From a virus, in IMG/VR virus record IMGVR_UViG_3300038409_000069, positions 1 to 64,000 of that record: 64,000 nucleotides of DNA. One strand, 5' to 3'. The notes beneath the pieces were generated by a model. The model saw only the letters and a program-made list of their open reading frames with translations, was not told the origin of the DNA and made no database searches. Positions 33,471 to 42,008 of this stretch are shown here, in pieces. Each line of letters opens with the position of its first letter. Within the stretch, counting starts at the first letter, position 1. Made by a program: the position numbers and the translations under genes.

Positions 33471-34552
33471 AGTTCCAACCTCCGAAACGCCGCCATAGCC
33501 TGCCCCACCACCTGGTGCATGTCCATGTACTGGTAGGTTGCGAGTCGGCCTATAAAGATGACATTCTCTTGCTGGTCGGCGAGGTCGCGGTAGCGCTCAT
33601 AGAGTTCTCTATTGGCCGGCGCCGGGATTGGATAGTATGGCTCGCCCTCCCCGCTCGGGAACTCTGTCGTGATCGTGGTGTAATCGCACTCTTGGCCCGT
33701 GATGTGGCGCCATTCGATTGTCCTTGTGAACGGCTGCCAGGATGCGGGATAGTTGATCTGGGCGCAGGGCTGGCGCAATCCGCCCGGGTAGGTTTGATGG
33801 TGGAAGGTGAGGGAGCGGTAGGGGAGCGGGCCGAACTGATGCGAAAAATATTCATCGATTGGGCCAGTCCAAGCCATGCGCGGGTAGCGCTCTTTGGCGT
33901 GCGGCCCATTCTGCCAGCGGTAGAGGAACTTGCCGCGGTCGTCGCGTAGGCGAACCTCAATGCCCGGATGATCCAGCATCCGCTCAAACATCTTCGTATA
34001 GCCATCCTTTGGGACGGCTTGGTATTTGTCGCGGAAGACTCGGTCGTCTGTGTCGTCGGGGCGGAACGGGATGCGCGCCGTCACGCTGGGGTCGAGTTCA
34101 GTTGCCGCCCTCCCCCAATGCTTTTCGGTGTAGTCCCTGAAGAAGATTTCGTAAAGCGTAGCGCCCACGGTGTTGATGGCTTGCTCTTCGGCGTTGCGCG
34201 GGTTCGGGAACTGGCCGGTCTCGCCCCAAGCGTACTCAATCATGCACATCGTATCGCGGTTGATCGGGAATGGCAGAAGGTGGCCGTTCACGCTCGCCTT
34301 CACCCGGTGCTCGTATGGCGTCCACTCGGTGAATCGGGAGAGGAAATCGAAAACCACGTCGGAGTTGGTATGGAAAGCATGGACCCCGTATTTCTGGACG
34401 AGAACGCCGTATTCGTTCACATAGTCATAGGCGTTGCCGCCGATGTGGTCGCGCTTGTCGATGATAAGCACACGTTGGCCAGCCTCTGCCAAAAGGCGAG
34501 CCATGGTGCTTCCGGCAAATCCGGCGCCGACGATGAGCCAGTCATAGGACAC
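33467..34552 (-). CDS. glf: UDP-galactopyranose mutase, 361 aa
   Basis: Flavoenzyme that interconverts UDP-galactopyranose and UDP-galactofuranose. The N-terminal dinucleotide fold is DWLIVGAGFAGSTMARLL, then IIDKRDHIGGNAYDY. Later family signatures include KYGVHAFHTN, the Arg/Tyr-rich region FRDYTEKHWG, and a C-terminal FIGRLATYQYMDMHQVVGQA. Length is normal for the family. The start is GTG at 34552, exactly adjacent to the stop of the 25-aa frame upstream. Galf is an unusual sugar, so it is presumably incorporated by the neighbouring glycosyltransferases into a surface or virion glycan. Confidence 0.9.
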   Translation of the reverse strand: MSYDWLIVGAGFAGSTMARLLAEAGQRVLIIDKRDHIGGNAYDYVNEYGVLVQKYGVHAFHTNSDVVFDFLSRFTEWTPYEHRVKASVNGHLLPFPINRDTMCMIEYAWGETGQFPNPRNAEEQAINTVGATLYEIFFRDYTEKHWGRAATELDPSVTARIPFRPDDTDDRVFRDKYQAVPKDGYTKMFERMLDHPGIEVRLRDDRGKFLYRWQNGPHAKERYPRMAWTGPIDEYFSHQFGPLPYRSLTFHHQTYPGGLRQPCAQINYPASWQPFTRTIEWRHITGQECDYTTITTEFPSGEGEPYYPIPAPANRELYERYRDLADQQENVIFIGRLATYQYMDMHQVVGQAMAAFRRLEL

Positions 34553-34630
34553 TCAGTAGCGCGGCGTCTTGCGCGGCGGCTTCGCCGGCGGGCGGGCGAC
34601 CTTCTTAGGCGGGGATGGTTTCTTGGGCAT
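34553..34630 (-). CDS. Tiny basic peptide, 25 aa
   Basis: ATG at 34630 to TGA at 34553, encoding MPKKPSPPKKVARPPAKPPR and five more residues. It overlaps the end of the glycosyltransferase gene by 26 bases, and its stop is immediately followed by the GTG of glf. The Lys/Arg/Pro-rich content resembles nucleic-acid-binding tails. It may be a real peptide or simply a coupling ORF. Confidence 0.4.
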   Translation of the reverse strand: MPKKPSPPKKVARPPAKPPRKTPRY

Positions 34631-35603
34631 TGGCTCTCTCCTGGTTTAGGGCGGTGAAGACTTTGCGGGTTTCGGCGAAGAACGTCGTGCGCTCTTTTGC
34701 GATGTGACCGAACCCGATATAATCCAGGTTCGGCTCGGCGATCTGGAGGCGCTCGACAACCAATTCGGCGGTGGAGCGCAGCGCTGGGTCGTCTCGCCAC
34801 GGGCGAGGGCTGGGATCGTCGCGCCAACCGTAAACCTCTTCGCACGCGCCGAAACAAAGTCCCGTGACGACGTCGCACCCCATGCTCGCCGCCTCTCTCG
34901 GCAGTCTGTCCTTCCCCGGAAACGTTCCAAGATCGACATAGACGCGGGCCTGCGCGAAGAGCTTGGCGATCTCAGCACGAGGGACTCCGCCGCCGATCGC
35001 GGCTATCTTGATCCCAGGGTCAAGGCGTTCGATCTCCTGCGCAATGGCCGGCAAGTCGGCAATGACCTTGTCCGGCCGGGCGTTGAAGGCCACGAGCTTT
35101 GGCCGCTCTTCCATCGGCATAGGCTGAGCGTATTCGGTCAGGTCGACCGTGTAGTCCGAGAGCATGCCGAGCGAGTTGAATTGAAGCGCCTCGATGAAGC
35201 GCTCGGCATATCGAGACTGGCAGGCGTGAAAGACGTTCGGCTTTCGAAGGTGGTTCAGGTTGACTTGGCTTAGCGCCCCGAAGGAATTGTCGACGCTGAG
35301 CCACCAGACGAGAACCTTGGCCTTGCGCCAGGCTTGAACCAGAGGCGCCGCAGTCTCGGGGATGACGACCACGTCGCCCTCTTGATCCGGGATCGAGTGG
35401 GCGAGGTTGGCCTTGTAGCGATCGTATTCCGGGGCGAACGGCGCATAGGCGGGGAACTCGCGCACCCCGTTTTTGAGATCGTCCCACTTGAAATAGACGA
35501 GCCTTGCATCGAACCCCTGCTCTATCAGAGCGTCGGAGAGTTGATGCGTCGCCTCGGGGCCGCCGGTGACGATGCCGTGGAGGGCCAGAATAAAGATGGT
35601 CAT
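34605..35603 (-). CDS. Putative glycosyltransferase (GT-B-like), 332 aa
   Basis: ATG at 35603 overlaps the preceding stop; the frame extends further but only in Arg-rich antisense. The N-terminal half (MTIFILALHGIVTGGPEATH) and a nucleotide-sugar side with RDDP..., PGKDRLPREAASMGCDVV suggest a two-domain GT-B-type fold with an ExxxxGC-like donor loop near residues 240-255. It sits in the sugar cluster next to glf. Donor (possibly UDP-Galf) and acceptor unknown. Confidence 0.6.
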   Translation of the reverse strand: MTIFILALHGIVTGGPEATHQLSDALIEQGFDARLVYFKWDDLKNGVREFPAYAPFAPEYDRYKANLAHSIPDQEGDVVVIPETAAPLVQAWRKAKVLVWWLSVDNSFGALSQVNLNHLRKPNVFHACQSRYAERFIEALQFNSLGMLSDYTVDLTEYAQPMPMEERPKLVAFNARPDKVIADLPAIAQEIERLDPGIKIAAIGGGVPRAEIAKLFAQARVYVDLGTFPGKDRLPREAASMGCDVVTGLCFGACEEVYGWRDDPSPRPWRDDPALRSTAELVVERLQIAEPNLDYIGFGHIAKERTTFFAETRKVFTALNQERANAQETIPA

Positions 35604-35800
35604 GCCGTCGGCGCACTCGGCGCGGCCTCGTCTTGCCTCATTTCTTCGGCGACAACCGACAGATGCCCTAAACATTCCGCTATGTACGGAGGGTCGGCAA
35701 AAGTGTCTTGGTTCTCTGGCAGAGCCGCGTTTTCCCTGAGGGATTTCGCGGTTCGCTCGGCTGCTTCGGCGATAATGTCGAGCACTTCATCGCGCGTCAT
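35600..35800 (-). CDS. Hypothetical protein, 66 aa
   Basis: Small acidic helical protein (MTRDEVLDIIAEAAERTAKS...), ATGA-coupled both upstream (35797) and downstream (35603). It has no recognised domain. It lies between the Bbp19-like gene and the glycosyltransferase. Confidence 0.55.
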   Translation of the reverse strand: MTRDEVLDIIAEAAERTAKSLRENAALPENQDTFADPPYIAECLGHLSVVAEEMRQDEAAPSAPTA

Positions 35801-36150
35801 GATTCAGACTCCTCAGTCTCTTCAACCGCATCTTCCTTCGGCTCTTCCCGCCGCCCCGGCCCATCATGCTCTCTCAGCATCAAAAGCCAGTTATCGTGAT
35901 GAACCCGTTTGCAGCGCTCTTCAAGAGTCAGGGAGGCGGCGTGCTTGCCCAATGCGCGGAAAGTCATGTGCGTGTCGGATGCGCCGCCCTGCGTCTGCAT
36001 CGTGAGCGGATCGCGTGAGCCGCATTCAACATAGGCCCACCACAGAAAATCGCGGCCAAGCGGACTGGCGAGGGTCTGGGCAAGCCAAGTGTTGATGTTC
36101 TCCTCGCGGATGCGGATCGCGTTCTGCGCGTCGCGCTCGCGCCTGCTCAT
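35797..36150 (-). CDS. Bbp19-like protein, 117 aa
   Basis: The central segment (LASPLGRDFLWWAYVECGSR followed by a Thr/Ser stretch and a helical end) matches the small Bbp19 domain of BPP-1-like phages, thought to be virion-associated. The C-terminal 20 residues are acidic. It is coupled to both neighbours. Confidence 0.6.
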   Translation of the reverse strand: MSRRERDAQNAIRIREENINTWLAQTLASPLGRDFLWWAYVECGSRDPLTMQTQGGASDTHMTFRALGKHAASLTLEERCKRVHHDNWLLMLREHDGPGRREEPKEDAVEETEESES

Positions 36151-37094
36151 GCGGGATCCTTCTCAGGCTGCGCAAACAGCCCGCACTTGCGGGCGAGATG
36201 CGCGCAGATGGCGTCCACCCGTTCGGCCCATATGACGTAATGGGGTTGGGCGCCGGGTTGCTGCGAGGCTTGACGGTAGGACGCGGCGATCTCAGCGAGC
36301 ATGGCGACGTCTGCGCTCATCTCGTGAGGCTGCGGCAAGCGATACGGATAGGCGCCGTAATGGTCGATCTGGAGCGAGAGCCTGGCGTCGAGCCATATCT
36401 TGAAGCCGCAGGTCCGGGACCGGGAGCAGAACGTGTAGTCGCTTGTCCTTGGGATCGGTCCCTCGCCGGTGGCGGCGATGTCGGAGTAGAAGGCTGGGAG
36501 GCGGCCGTATTCCTTCGCCCAATCCGGGATGCATTGATGTTCGATGACGTCGAACACGTTCATGCGGATGAGCAGCGCCCCGATGGGCAGGCCCGCGACT
36601 TCGCTGAGTTCCGGGCGGGTATAGAGGGAAAGCCAATCGATCGGCGTCCCGTCGAGCTCAACGCCCATGACCTCGATGCGATCCGGCTTCTTGAAGCAGT
36701 ACGTGGCGCCGACGATGTCGACGTTGTGGTCGACGAGGCGGGCGATCGCGTCCTCTGGATCGCGGATCCCTTCGTCAGTTTCGTAAAAGAAGATGGCGTC
36801 GACCGGCGGATCGCCCGCGTCGACCAGCTTCTTGTTTACGTCGCGCGCGGCCTTCAGGATGTTGTTCTGGTTGTGCGAGAGATGCGAGCCGGAGCATCTC
36901 GCCGGGATGAGCCGGACGCCGTGTCCATGCATTGCCGCCTGCATTCGGAACATGGTCTCGTTGAACTCGTCATTGACCATGCCGCCAGAAGGCGTGCCGA
37001 TGATGACGGTTGCGCGCGGGAGGCGCTTGACGATCGCCGGCGCGCTCAGATCGAGAGCGTCGGCCGGGGTTGGGAGTGTTTCAGTGTCAGCCAT
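36147..37094 (-). CDS. Glycosyltransferase-like protein (GT-A-type), 315 aa
   Basis: The Rossmann-like start (RATVIIGTPSGGMVNDEFNE), the acidic ETDEGIRDPEDAIARL and the following HNVDIVGATYCFKK match phage and bacterial GT-A family enzymes, where the acidic pair binds the metal and nucleotide sugar. Four or more Cys residues occur. It follows the portal gene after a short gap that holds a GCGCGCGGG element. Acceptor unknown; a virion protein is possible given its position. Confidence 0.65.
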   Translation of the reverse strand: MADTETLPTPADALDLSAPAIVKRLPRATVIIGTPSGGMVNDEFNETMFRMQAAMHGHGVRLIPARCSGSHLSHNQNNILKAARDVNKKLVDAGDPPVDAIFFYETDEGIRDPEDAIARLVDHNVDIVGATYCFKKPDRIEVMGVELDGTPIDWLSLYTRPELSEVAGLPIGALLIRMNVFDVIEHQCIPDWAKEYGRLPAFYSDIAATGEGPIPRTSDYTFCSRSRTCGFKIWLDARLSLQIDHYGAYPYRLPQPHEMSADVAMLAEIAASYRQASQQPGAQPHYVIWAERVDAICAHLARKCGLFAQPEKDPA

Positions 37095-37118
37095 GAGTAC
37101 AATCTATGGGCTGATTTG

Positions 37119-37130
37119 CGCGCGCGGGCT
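37119..37130 (-). promoter_or_regulatory. Late-region element GCGCGCGGGCT (copy 3, variant)
   Basis: GCGCGCGGG at 37120-37128 matches the first nine bases of the 12-mer at 13897 and 33219, followed by CTAG instead of GTTT. In late-operon sense it reads AGCCCGCGCGC, then GCAAAT. It lies 26-34 bases upstream of the start at 37094 and touches the end of the portal gene. Confidence 0.4.
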
Positions 37131-38988
37131 AGCGTTTCGCCGGCGGTTTTGCGGCGGGCGCAGCGGCCGGCGGCTGTTCGGACGATCCGCCTTGCGGCGG
37201 AGGCGCAACGCCCATGTTGGCGAGGATCGTCTCGAGCGCCGTGTTGCCGCCGCCCACGTTCGTTTCTCCGAGATTCTTGAGCGCCGCGCTCGCTTCCTTG
37301 AGCGGAGCTGCAGCCGCAGCCGCCTGCGCGGCCATTTCCTGTTGCTGGCGGACCTTGCGCATCTCGACGACGGCGTCATCGGAGCGGACGATCGTCGGAG
37401 GCGCGCCCGAAGCATCGGCGTATTCGTCAATGGCCTGGTCGGCGTCGAACTTGTCCGCAGCCGACGTGAACCCGGAGCCGACGAGCCCGGCGACGAACTG
37501 AGCCACGCGCTGAATCCCGCCCGTCGCTGCGGCCTTCTGAGCCTGAGCCAAAAGCGAGATGTAATTGACCTGGATGTCCATGCCCTGCAATTCAGGCGGA
37601 GGCGGCGGAAGCGCGCCGGTGTTTGAGAGCCCCATCCAGTAATCGATGCTCGCATCGATGAGACGCGCGACCGTTCTGTCGATCAGCGGCCCGTGCATTT
37701 CGTTCTGCGAACGCTCGACCACAGGACCGAGTTCGGCCAGCTTCTCTTCCTTGCGCTCGACCAGCTCCAGCTCGTTGCGCGGCTGGACGCCCTCCATCTG
37801 CGATATCGCGCGGAAGAGGTCGGCGTAGAAGGCTTCTCTCACCCGTTCCTGCGTCGCGTTGATGTCTTCGAGAAGCGCAGCCACATCCGGCTTCACTTCA
37901 TAAACCGGCTTGATGCCGCCCGAGGCGAGATCGGAAACGACGTTCTTGGCGCCCGGCAGCGTCGAAATCCAGCGGTCCATGCCGTTGGATTGATGCTGGG
38001 TCGGGGGGTTGACGAGCTTCTCGATCGCCTCGCCCTTGCGCTTCTGCTGGATCTGCAATTGCCGAATGTCGGCGAGCGCATCCATGCCGGGAGATGAGCC
38101 GTAGATGTCGTTTCCGACCACGTCCCAGCGCGGGGCGATGATCGGGTTGTGTCGATATCCGCTCTTCCTCAGGAACTTTTTGCGGTCGTCGCAGGATTGC
38201 TCCCAATAGATGGAGCGAAACTTCATGTTGCGATTGTCGACCTTGCCGCCCATGCGTTCGGTGTTCGGCTCGATCGCATGCATGACGTTTACCCACTGGT
38301 CGTAGTTCGATCGATCCCAAGCGGTTTTGACCTGGATCGACGCTTTCGACCAGTCGGGCTCGGCGAACCGGTCATTCGGGTCCGCCAGAAAGTCGCCGAC
38401 GAGCTGCATCACCGTCATCTGCATTTCGCGATAGAGCGTGTCGACGACGCGGCGATTGTTGAGGGCGAGGGCGTATTCCCCGATCGTGAGCGTGTTGAGG
38501 CGAATCACGTCATCGAAGTCGTCGTCGACGATCGCGCAGCCCGTACCGAACACGCCCATTTCCCGGTAGATCGTGGGCAGGCCCTGATAGACGTTCGATG
38601 CGTGGAAGACTTGCCTCACCCGGCGCTCGAGGAATGAGAGCCAGACCTTCACCGGGCCGAATTCGTTCAAGTCGAGGTCGTGGGTTTCGAGCTTGAACCA
38701 CGGCCGCGCCGGCGATGACATGCCGCTCATCATGCCGTTGGCGAGCGTCCGGCTTGCGACGGTCCCGGTCGAGTCTACAATGTTCTGGTTGCGCTTGTCG
38801 CCCTTGTTCGTCTTGGTGATGAAGAAGCGGGAGCGCCTGGGCAAGATGTAATCGGAGAGGTCGCGCCAATGCTGCTCCCAGGACGAGCGCTCGAGCTTCA
38901 TCGCGCCCCAGCGACGGTTGAGGCGGTCGCGCAGGTCAAGCGGCTGAGAATTGCCGCCGTCGATGGTGGCGAGGGCTGCGAGGCTCAA
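37129..38988 (-). CDS. Portal (head-tail connector) protein, 619 aa
   Basis: Long helical protein with the podovirus-connector signature (RSSWEQHWRDLSDYILPRRS near residue 33, DSTGTVASRTLANGMMSGMS near 71) and a Glu/Ala/Pro-rich disordered C-terminus. Size and order (terminase upstream, scaffold and capsid downstream) fit a PF12236-type connector. It forms the dodecameric channel for DNA packaging and exit. Confidence 0.9.
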   Translation of the reverse strand: MSLAALATIDGGNSQPLDLRDRLNRRWGAMKLERSSWEQHWRDLSDYILPRRSRFFITKTNKGDKRNQNIVDSTGTVASRTLANGMMSGMSSPARPWFKLETHDLDLNEFGPVKVWLSFLERRVRQVFHASNVYQGLPTIYREMGVFGTGCAIVDDDFDDVIRLNTLTIGEYALALNNRRVVDTLYREMQMTVMQLVGDFLADPNDRFAEPDWSKASIQVKTAWDRSNYDQWVNVMHAIEPNTERMGGKVDNRNMKFRSIYWEQSCDDRKKFLRKSGYRHNPIIAPRWDVVGNDIYGSSPGMDALADIRQLQIQQKRKGEAIEKLVNPPTQHQSNGMDRWISTLPGAKNVVSDLASGGIKPVYEVKPDVAALLEDINATQERVREAFYADLFRAISQMEGVQPRNELELVERKEEKLAELGPVVERSQNEMHGPLIDRTVARLIDASIDYWMGLSNTGALPPPPPELQGMDIQVNYISLLAQAQKAAATGGIQRVAQFVAGLVGSGFTSAADKFDADQAIDEYADASGAPPTIVRSDDAVVEMRKVRQQQEMAAQAAAAAAPLKEASAALKNLGETNVGGGNTALETILANMGVAPPPQGGSSEQPPAAAPAAKPPAKR

Positions 38989-39398
38989 ACGCGACTCACC
39001 CAGCTTCTATTGCCGCCGAAGCCGAAGCGCGGGCGGGTGGCGACATAGGCCGGTATGGGCAACGGCGGCGGAGGAGGGGGCGGAGAAACCGGCGCTGGCG
39101 CGGCGGGCGCGGAGACAGGCCCGGCCTGGTTCATGACCACCTGACCCGTCGTGCTCGCCGGACCTGTTATCCCTCTGGCGCTCGTTGCAATGCCTGCGAT
39201 CAGGCGCTCTCTTCCGCTTGTGGAAAGAGACGAGAACGGGACGGGTTCGCGGTAGGGCTGGCGTCCGGGCGGGGTTTCGGGTTCAGGAAATTCCGGTGTC
39301 TTGGGTTTCAGCGCATTTTGCGGAGCATCGTCGCCGAGAAGCCACCCGGTCGGCGAAAGCGAGACGCCGAGAATGTCCTTTGACGTCGGGAGGCACAT
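38985..39398 (-). CDS. Pro-rich hypothetical protein, 137 aa
   Basis: Starts MCLPTSKDILGVSLSPTGWL. It has a Pro-rich middle and a run of nine Pro-dominated residues before a short basic end. It is immediately upstream of the portal gene and overlaps it by four bases (38985-38988). It may be a head protein or a flexible linker; no family identified. Confidence 0.55.
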   Translation of the reverse strand: MCLPTSKDILGVSLSPTGWLLGDDAPQNALKPKTPEFPEPETPPGRQPYREPVPFSSLSTSGRERLIAGIATSARGITGPASTTGQVVMNQAGPVSAPAAPAPVSPPPPPPPLPIPAYVATRPRFGFGGNRSWVSRV

Positions 39399-39405
39399 GC
39401 CCGCA

Positions 39406-40311
39406 TTATGCGGGCGTGTTCACCCTTGCGGCGTTCACCACCTCTCTCACGCAATCGCGCAAGGGCCTGTGCCGATAGCCAAACGTCTCCGCGAACTTTG
39501 TTGAATCAAGGCAGGCGTTCTTGGGGCGCTTGAAGGATTCGCCTGTTTCGTCGGATGAGATCGGCTCAATCGGCGTATCAAGGCCAGCCTCTTCCAGGAT
39601 CATGCGCGTCCAGTCGGCGAAACTCAGGCATTCGGGGCCGGCGAAATGATAGATGCCGGTGTATTCGTTCCTGTCCTTGATTAGCTTCTCGGTTGCGATG
39701 AGAATGGCGCGGGCGAGTTCTCTAGCGTCCGTTGGCGTCGTGATCCGATCAGACACGACGCGGTGACTTTCGCCACGCTCGGCCTGACGCAGGCGAGCGT
39801 GAAGGAACGTCTCTTTGCAGGGCGAGAAGAGCGCCGTGGTGCGGATGACCATCCATCCTGTCCAGTGTTGGCTTGCAAGGCGCTCACCCAGCCTTTTGGT
39901 GTAGCCATACCAGTTGACAGGTGTCTCGTCGTCGTCTCGCTCAGTCCACGGGCCAGGCACATCACCGCCGATGCCCCCGAACACGCAGTCTGTCGATATA
40001 TGCACGAGCGGAATGTTACGCGACGCGCAAGCCCTCGCAAGCCTCCCGGGAGCGTAGCCATTGATATCTAATCCCTCGCCTTGCCGAACCTGCGTTTCAG
40101 CGAGCGATAGCGCGGCGCAGTTGATGACGGCCGCGGGTTTCACCTCGTCCAGGCGCTGCGCGACTTGCTTTGGATTAGTGATGTCGAGCGAAGCGCGGTC
40201 GAAGAAATGCAGGTCGTGCGTCCATGCCTCGAACGCCGACCAGTCGCAGCCGACTTGATTGATGCACTGAGCGAGTTCGCCCGGCCAGCCGGTGACGAGG
40301 ATGGGGTTCAC
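39406..40311 (-). CDS. rfbD: dTDP-4-dehydrorhamnose reductase-like SDR, 301 aa
   Basis: Short-chain dehydrogenase fold. Start GTG at 40311. Family hallmarks are NCAALSLAETQ, the conserved ISTDCVFGG (Cys in place of the usual Tyr) and YGYTKRLGE containing the catalytic Tyr/Lys pair. Length is about 300 as expected. It reduces the 4-keto-6-deoxy sugar to a dTDP-rhamnose-type product. The nucleotide-binding start is VTGWPGELAQ, a divergent glycine loop. Genes for RfbA and RfbB are not in the window, so the host must supply the precursor. Confidence 0.75.
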   Translation of the reverse strand: MNPILVTGWPGELAQCINQVGCDWSAFEAWTHDLHFFDRASLDITNPKQVAQRLDEVKPAAVINCAALSLAETQVRQGEGLDINGYAPGRLARACASRNIPLVHISTDCVFGGIGGDVPGPWTERDDDETPVNWYGYTKRLGERLASQHWTGWMVIRTTALFSPCKETFLHARLRQAERGESHRVVSDRITTPTDARELARAILIATEKLIKDRNEYTGIYHFAGPECLSFADWTRMILEEAGLDTPIEPISSDETGESFKRPKNACLDSTKFAETFGYRHRPLRDCVREVVNAARVNTPA

Positions 40312-40363
40312 AATATCGGGTCCATTACGCCGCCCTCTCTATTCTCGCGCCGAAGGCGCCCAC

Positions 40364-40498
40364 TCATGCCAGTTTGAAGTCTCGGCGGCAGCGCCGACAG
40401 CGGTTCACCCTGGCCCTATTGTTCAGGGCGTCGAACGTTATGCCCTCTTCAAGATCGTGGAATGTCAGGCAGCACAGGAGCCAGCCAATCAACTTCAC
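40364..40498 (-). CDS. Small Cys-rich protein, 44 aa (GTG start)
   Basis: GTG at 40498 overlaps the TGA of the epimerase gene (GTGA); stop at 40364. The product begins VKLIGWLLCCLTFHDLEEGI and ends in an RCRRCRRDFKLA segment with a CxxC. Small phage proteins with an N-terminal MKL.. stretch and a C-terminal knuckle (DUF1660-like) look similar. It lies in the gap before the reductase gene. Confidence 0.5.
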   Translation of the reverse strand: MKLIGWLLCCLTFHDLEEGITFDALNNRARVNRCRRCRRDFKLA

Positions 40499-41469
40499 GC
40501 CGCCCTCTCAACCTTCGCGCCAAACGCGCCCACGCGCCTGTACCAATCCAATGTGATGGTGTTCGCGCTGCGGGTCAAACCGTCATGGCGGATGGCGGAT
40601 GAGATTTCGTCAACCCCGTTGCGGATCGTGCGCATTGGGCGCCAGCCGAGGGAGCGTATCTTCGCGAAGTCCACCGAGTAGGAGCGATGGTCGACGACGC
40701 CCTGGCGCTCAATCTCGCGGGCGCCTGTGGCCCGCTGGATCTTGCCGGCAAGCTCTGCAATGGTCAGATTGCGCATGCCGACGTTGAAGATGTGGCCGGA
40801 GACGTTGCGGGCCGTGAGCATGGCGATCTGAGCCGCCGCCGTGTCACGCACATGCACAAAAGGCCGGGACTGAGAGCCGTCGCCGCCGATGTGGATTTTG
40901 CCCTCGACAACCGCGTCATGGGCCATGGTGTTGACGCTGAGGTCGAAACGCATGCGGGGCGACAGGCCGAAGACCGTAGCCTGCCTGAGGACCACAACCT
41001 CAAAGCCCCCAAACCCGCAAGCGAGCGCGCCCTGCTCTGCCAACGCATTCGCCTTGGCGTAGGCCGTGAGAGGATTGATCGGGCTCGTCTCGTCCACCAT
41101 TTCGGGGTTAAAGCCATACACTGCGCATGAGCTGGGCAGGATGTAGCGGCCAACCCCTGCCCGCTTCGCCAGCCCGCAATTCCGAACCCGGGCTTCATGG
41201 TTGATCTCGTAAGTCTCTGATGCAAAGGCCTCGCCAGCCGGGTCGTTCGAGATCGCGGCCAAGTCAATGACTGCATCGATCTGCCTGAAATGCGACCTCG
41301 TGAGATTCCGCACGTCGTCGGTGATGCAGAACAGCCCCTCATGAGACTTGAGCTTATCCCTGCCGAACCAGAACCGATCTATTGCCCTGACTTCATGTCC
41401 GTCTGCAAGAAGCATCGGGACGAGGACTGAGCCGATGTAACCGCCGGCGCCGGTGACGAGGATTCTCAT
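40495..41469 (-). CDS. NAD-dependent epimerase/dehydratase (extended SDR), 324 aa
   Basis: ATG at 41469. Rossmann start MRILVTGAGGYIGSVLVPML; catalytic-Ser region LPSSCAVYGF (around 111-120). Where YxxxK is expected the sequence reads TAYAKAN, leaving Tyr137 but Asn at position 141 instead of Lys. This could reduce or change activity. The substrate is probably a nucleotide sugar, judged from neighbours. It sits between the RfbC-like and RfbD-like genes. Confidence 0.7.
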   Translation of the reverse strand: MRILVTGAGGYIGSVLVPMLLADGHEVRAIDRFWFGRDKLKSHEGLFCITDDVRNLTRSHFRQIDAVIDLAAISNDPAGEAFASETYEINHEARVRNCGLAKRAGVGRYILPSSCAVYGFNPEMVDETSPINPLTAYAKANALAEQGALACGFGGFEVVVLRQATVFGLSPRMRFDLSVNTMAHDAVVEGKIHIGGDGSQSRPFVHVRDTAAAQIAMLTARNVSGHIFNVGMRNLTIAELAGKIQRATGAREIERQGVVDHRSYSVDFAKIRSLGWRPMRTIRNGVDEISSAIRHDGLTRSANTITLDWYRRVGAFGAKVERAA

Positions 41470-41489
41470 ACACCGGATTTTGCCTTCGT

Positions 41490-42008
41490 TTACAGCAGTG
41501 GGGCGTTCCGGTCCCTCTCGCTCATGATGGCGTCGGCCTGGGATACGGGCCATTCAATTCGGAGCTTTGGGTCGAACGGGTTGAAGCCCATCTGTGCGTT
41601 GGGCGCATACCGCTGATTTACCTTGTACAGGACACGGGTGTTGTCCTCACAGGTGCAGAACCCATGGGCCCACCCCTTAGGCACGAAGAGCGAGCCCGAT
41701 GCGGGGATGAGACGGAAGGTGCGCACTTGGCGCGTTTGAATCTGGACGCAGACGTCCAGAATGTCCCCATCCAGAACACGGACGACCTTCACTTGCATCG
41801 GCTCCTGCCAATGCAAGCCGCGGATTGTCCCCGCCTTTCGGCTCAGACTCTCGTTCTCCTCGGCGACGTGGAAATTGGCAACGAGCGTCGTCGGACGCTC
41901 ATAGGTTCGAGCAAAATAGCCGCGCTCATCCTGGGAAAGGTGCGGGGTCGGAATGATGACCGGCTCAGGTACGATCACATTCGACACTACGAAGAGAGAT
42001 TCGCTCAT
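41490..42008 (-). CDS. rfbC: dTDP-4-dehydrorhamnose 3,5-epimerase-like, 172 aa
   Basis: Cupin-fold enzyme. The hallmark GTIRGLHWQ contains the catalytic His (residue 66), and a later KVNQRYAP carries the conserved Tyr. A further family hallmark is DERGYFARTYE. Size and order match RfbC. It is coupled to the 42005 gene by ATGA. With RfbD-like and the SDR it forms a partial deoxysugar pathway inside the late operon. Confidence 0.85.
   Translation of the reverse strand: MSESLFVVSNVIVPEPVIIPTPHLSQDERGYFARTYERPTTLVANFHVAEENESLSRKAGTIRGLHWQEPMQVKVVRVLDGDILDVCVQIQTRQVRTFRLIPASGSLFVPKGWAHGFCTCEDNTRVLYKVNQRYAPNAQMGFNPFDPKLRIEWPVSQADAIMSERDRNAPLL

Noticed and set aside
36198-37280. Plus-strand open frame across the glycosyltransferase-like gene
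   Set aside because: No domain or ribosome-binding context; the opposite strand has strong motif support.
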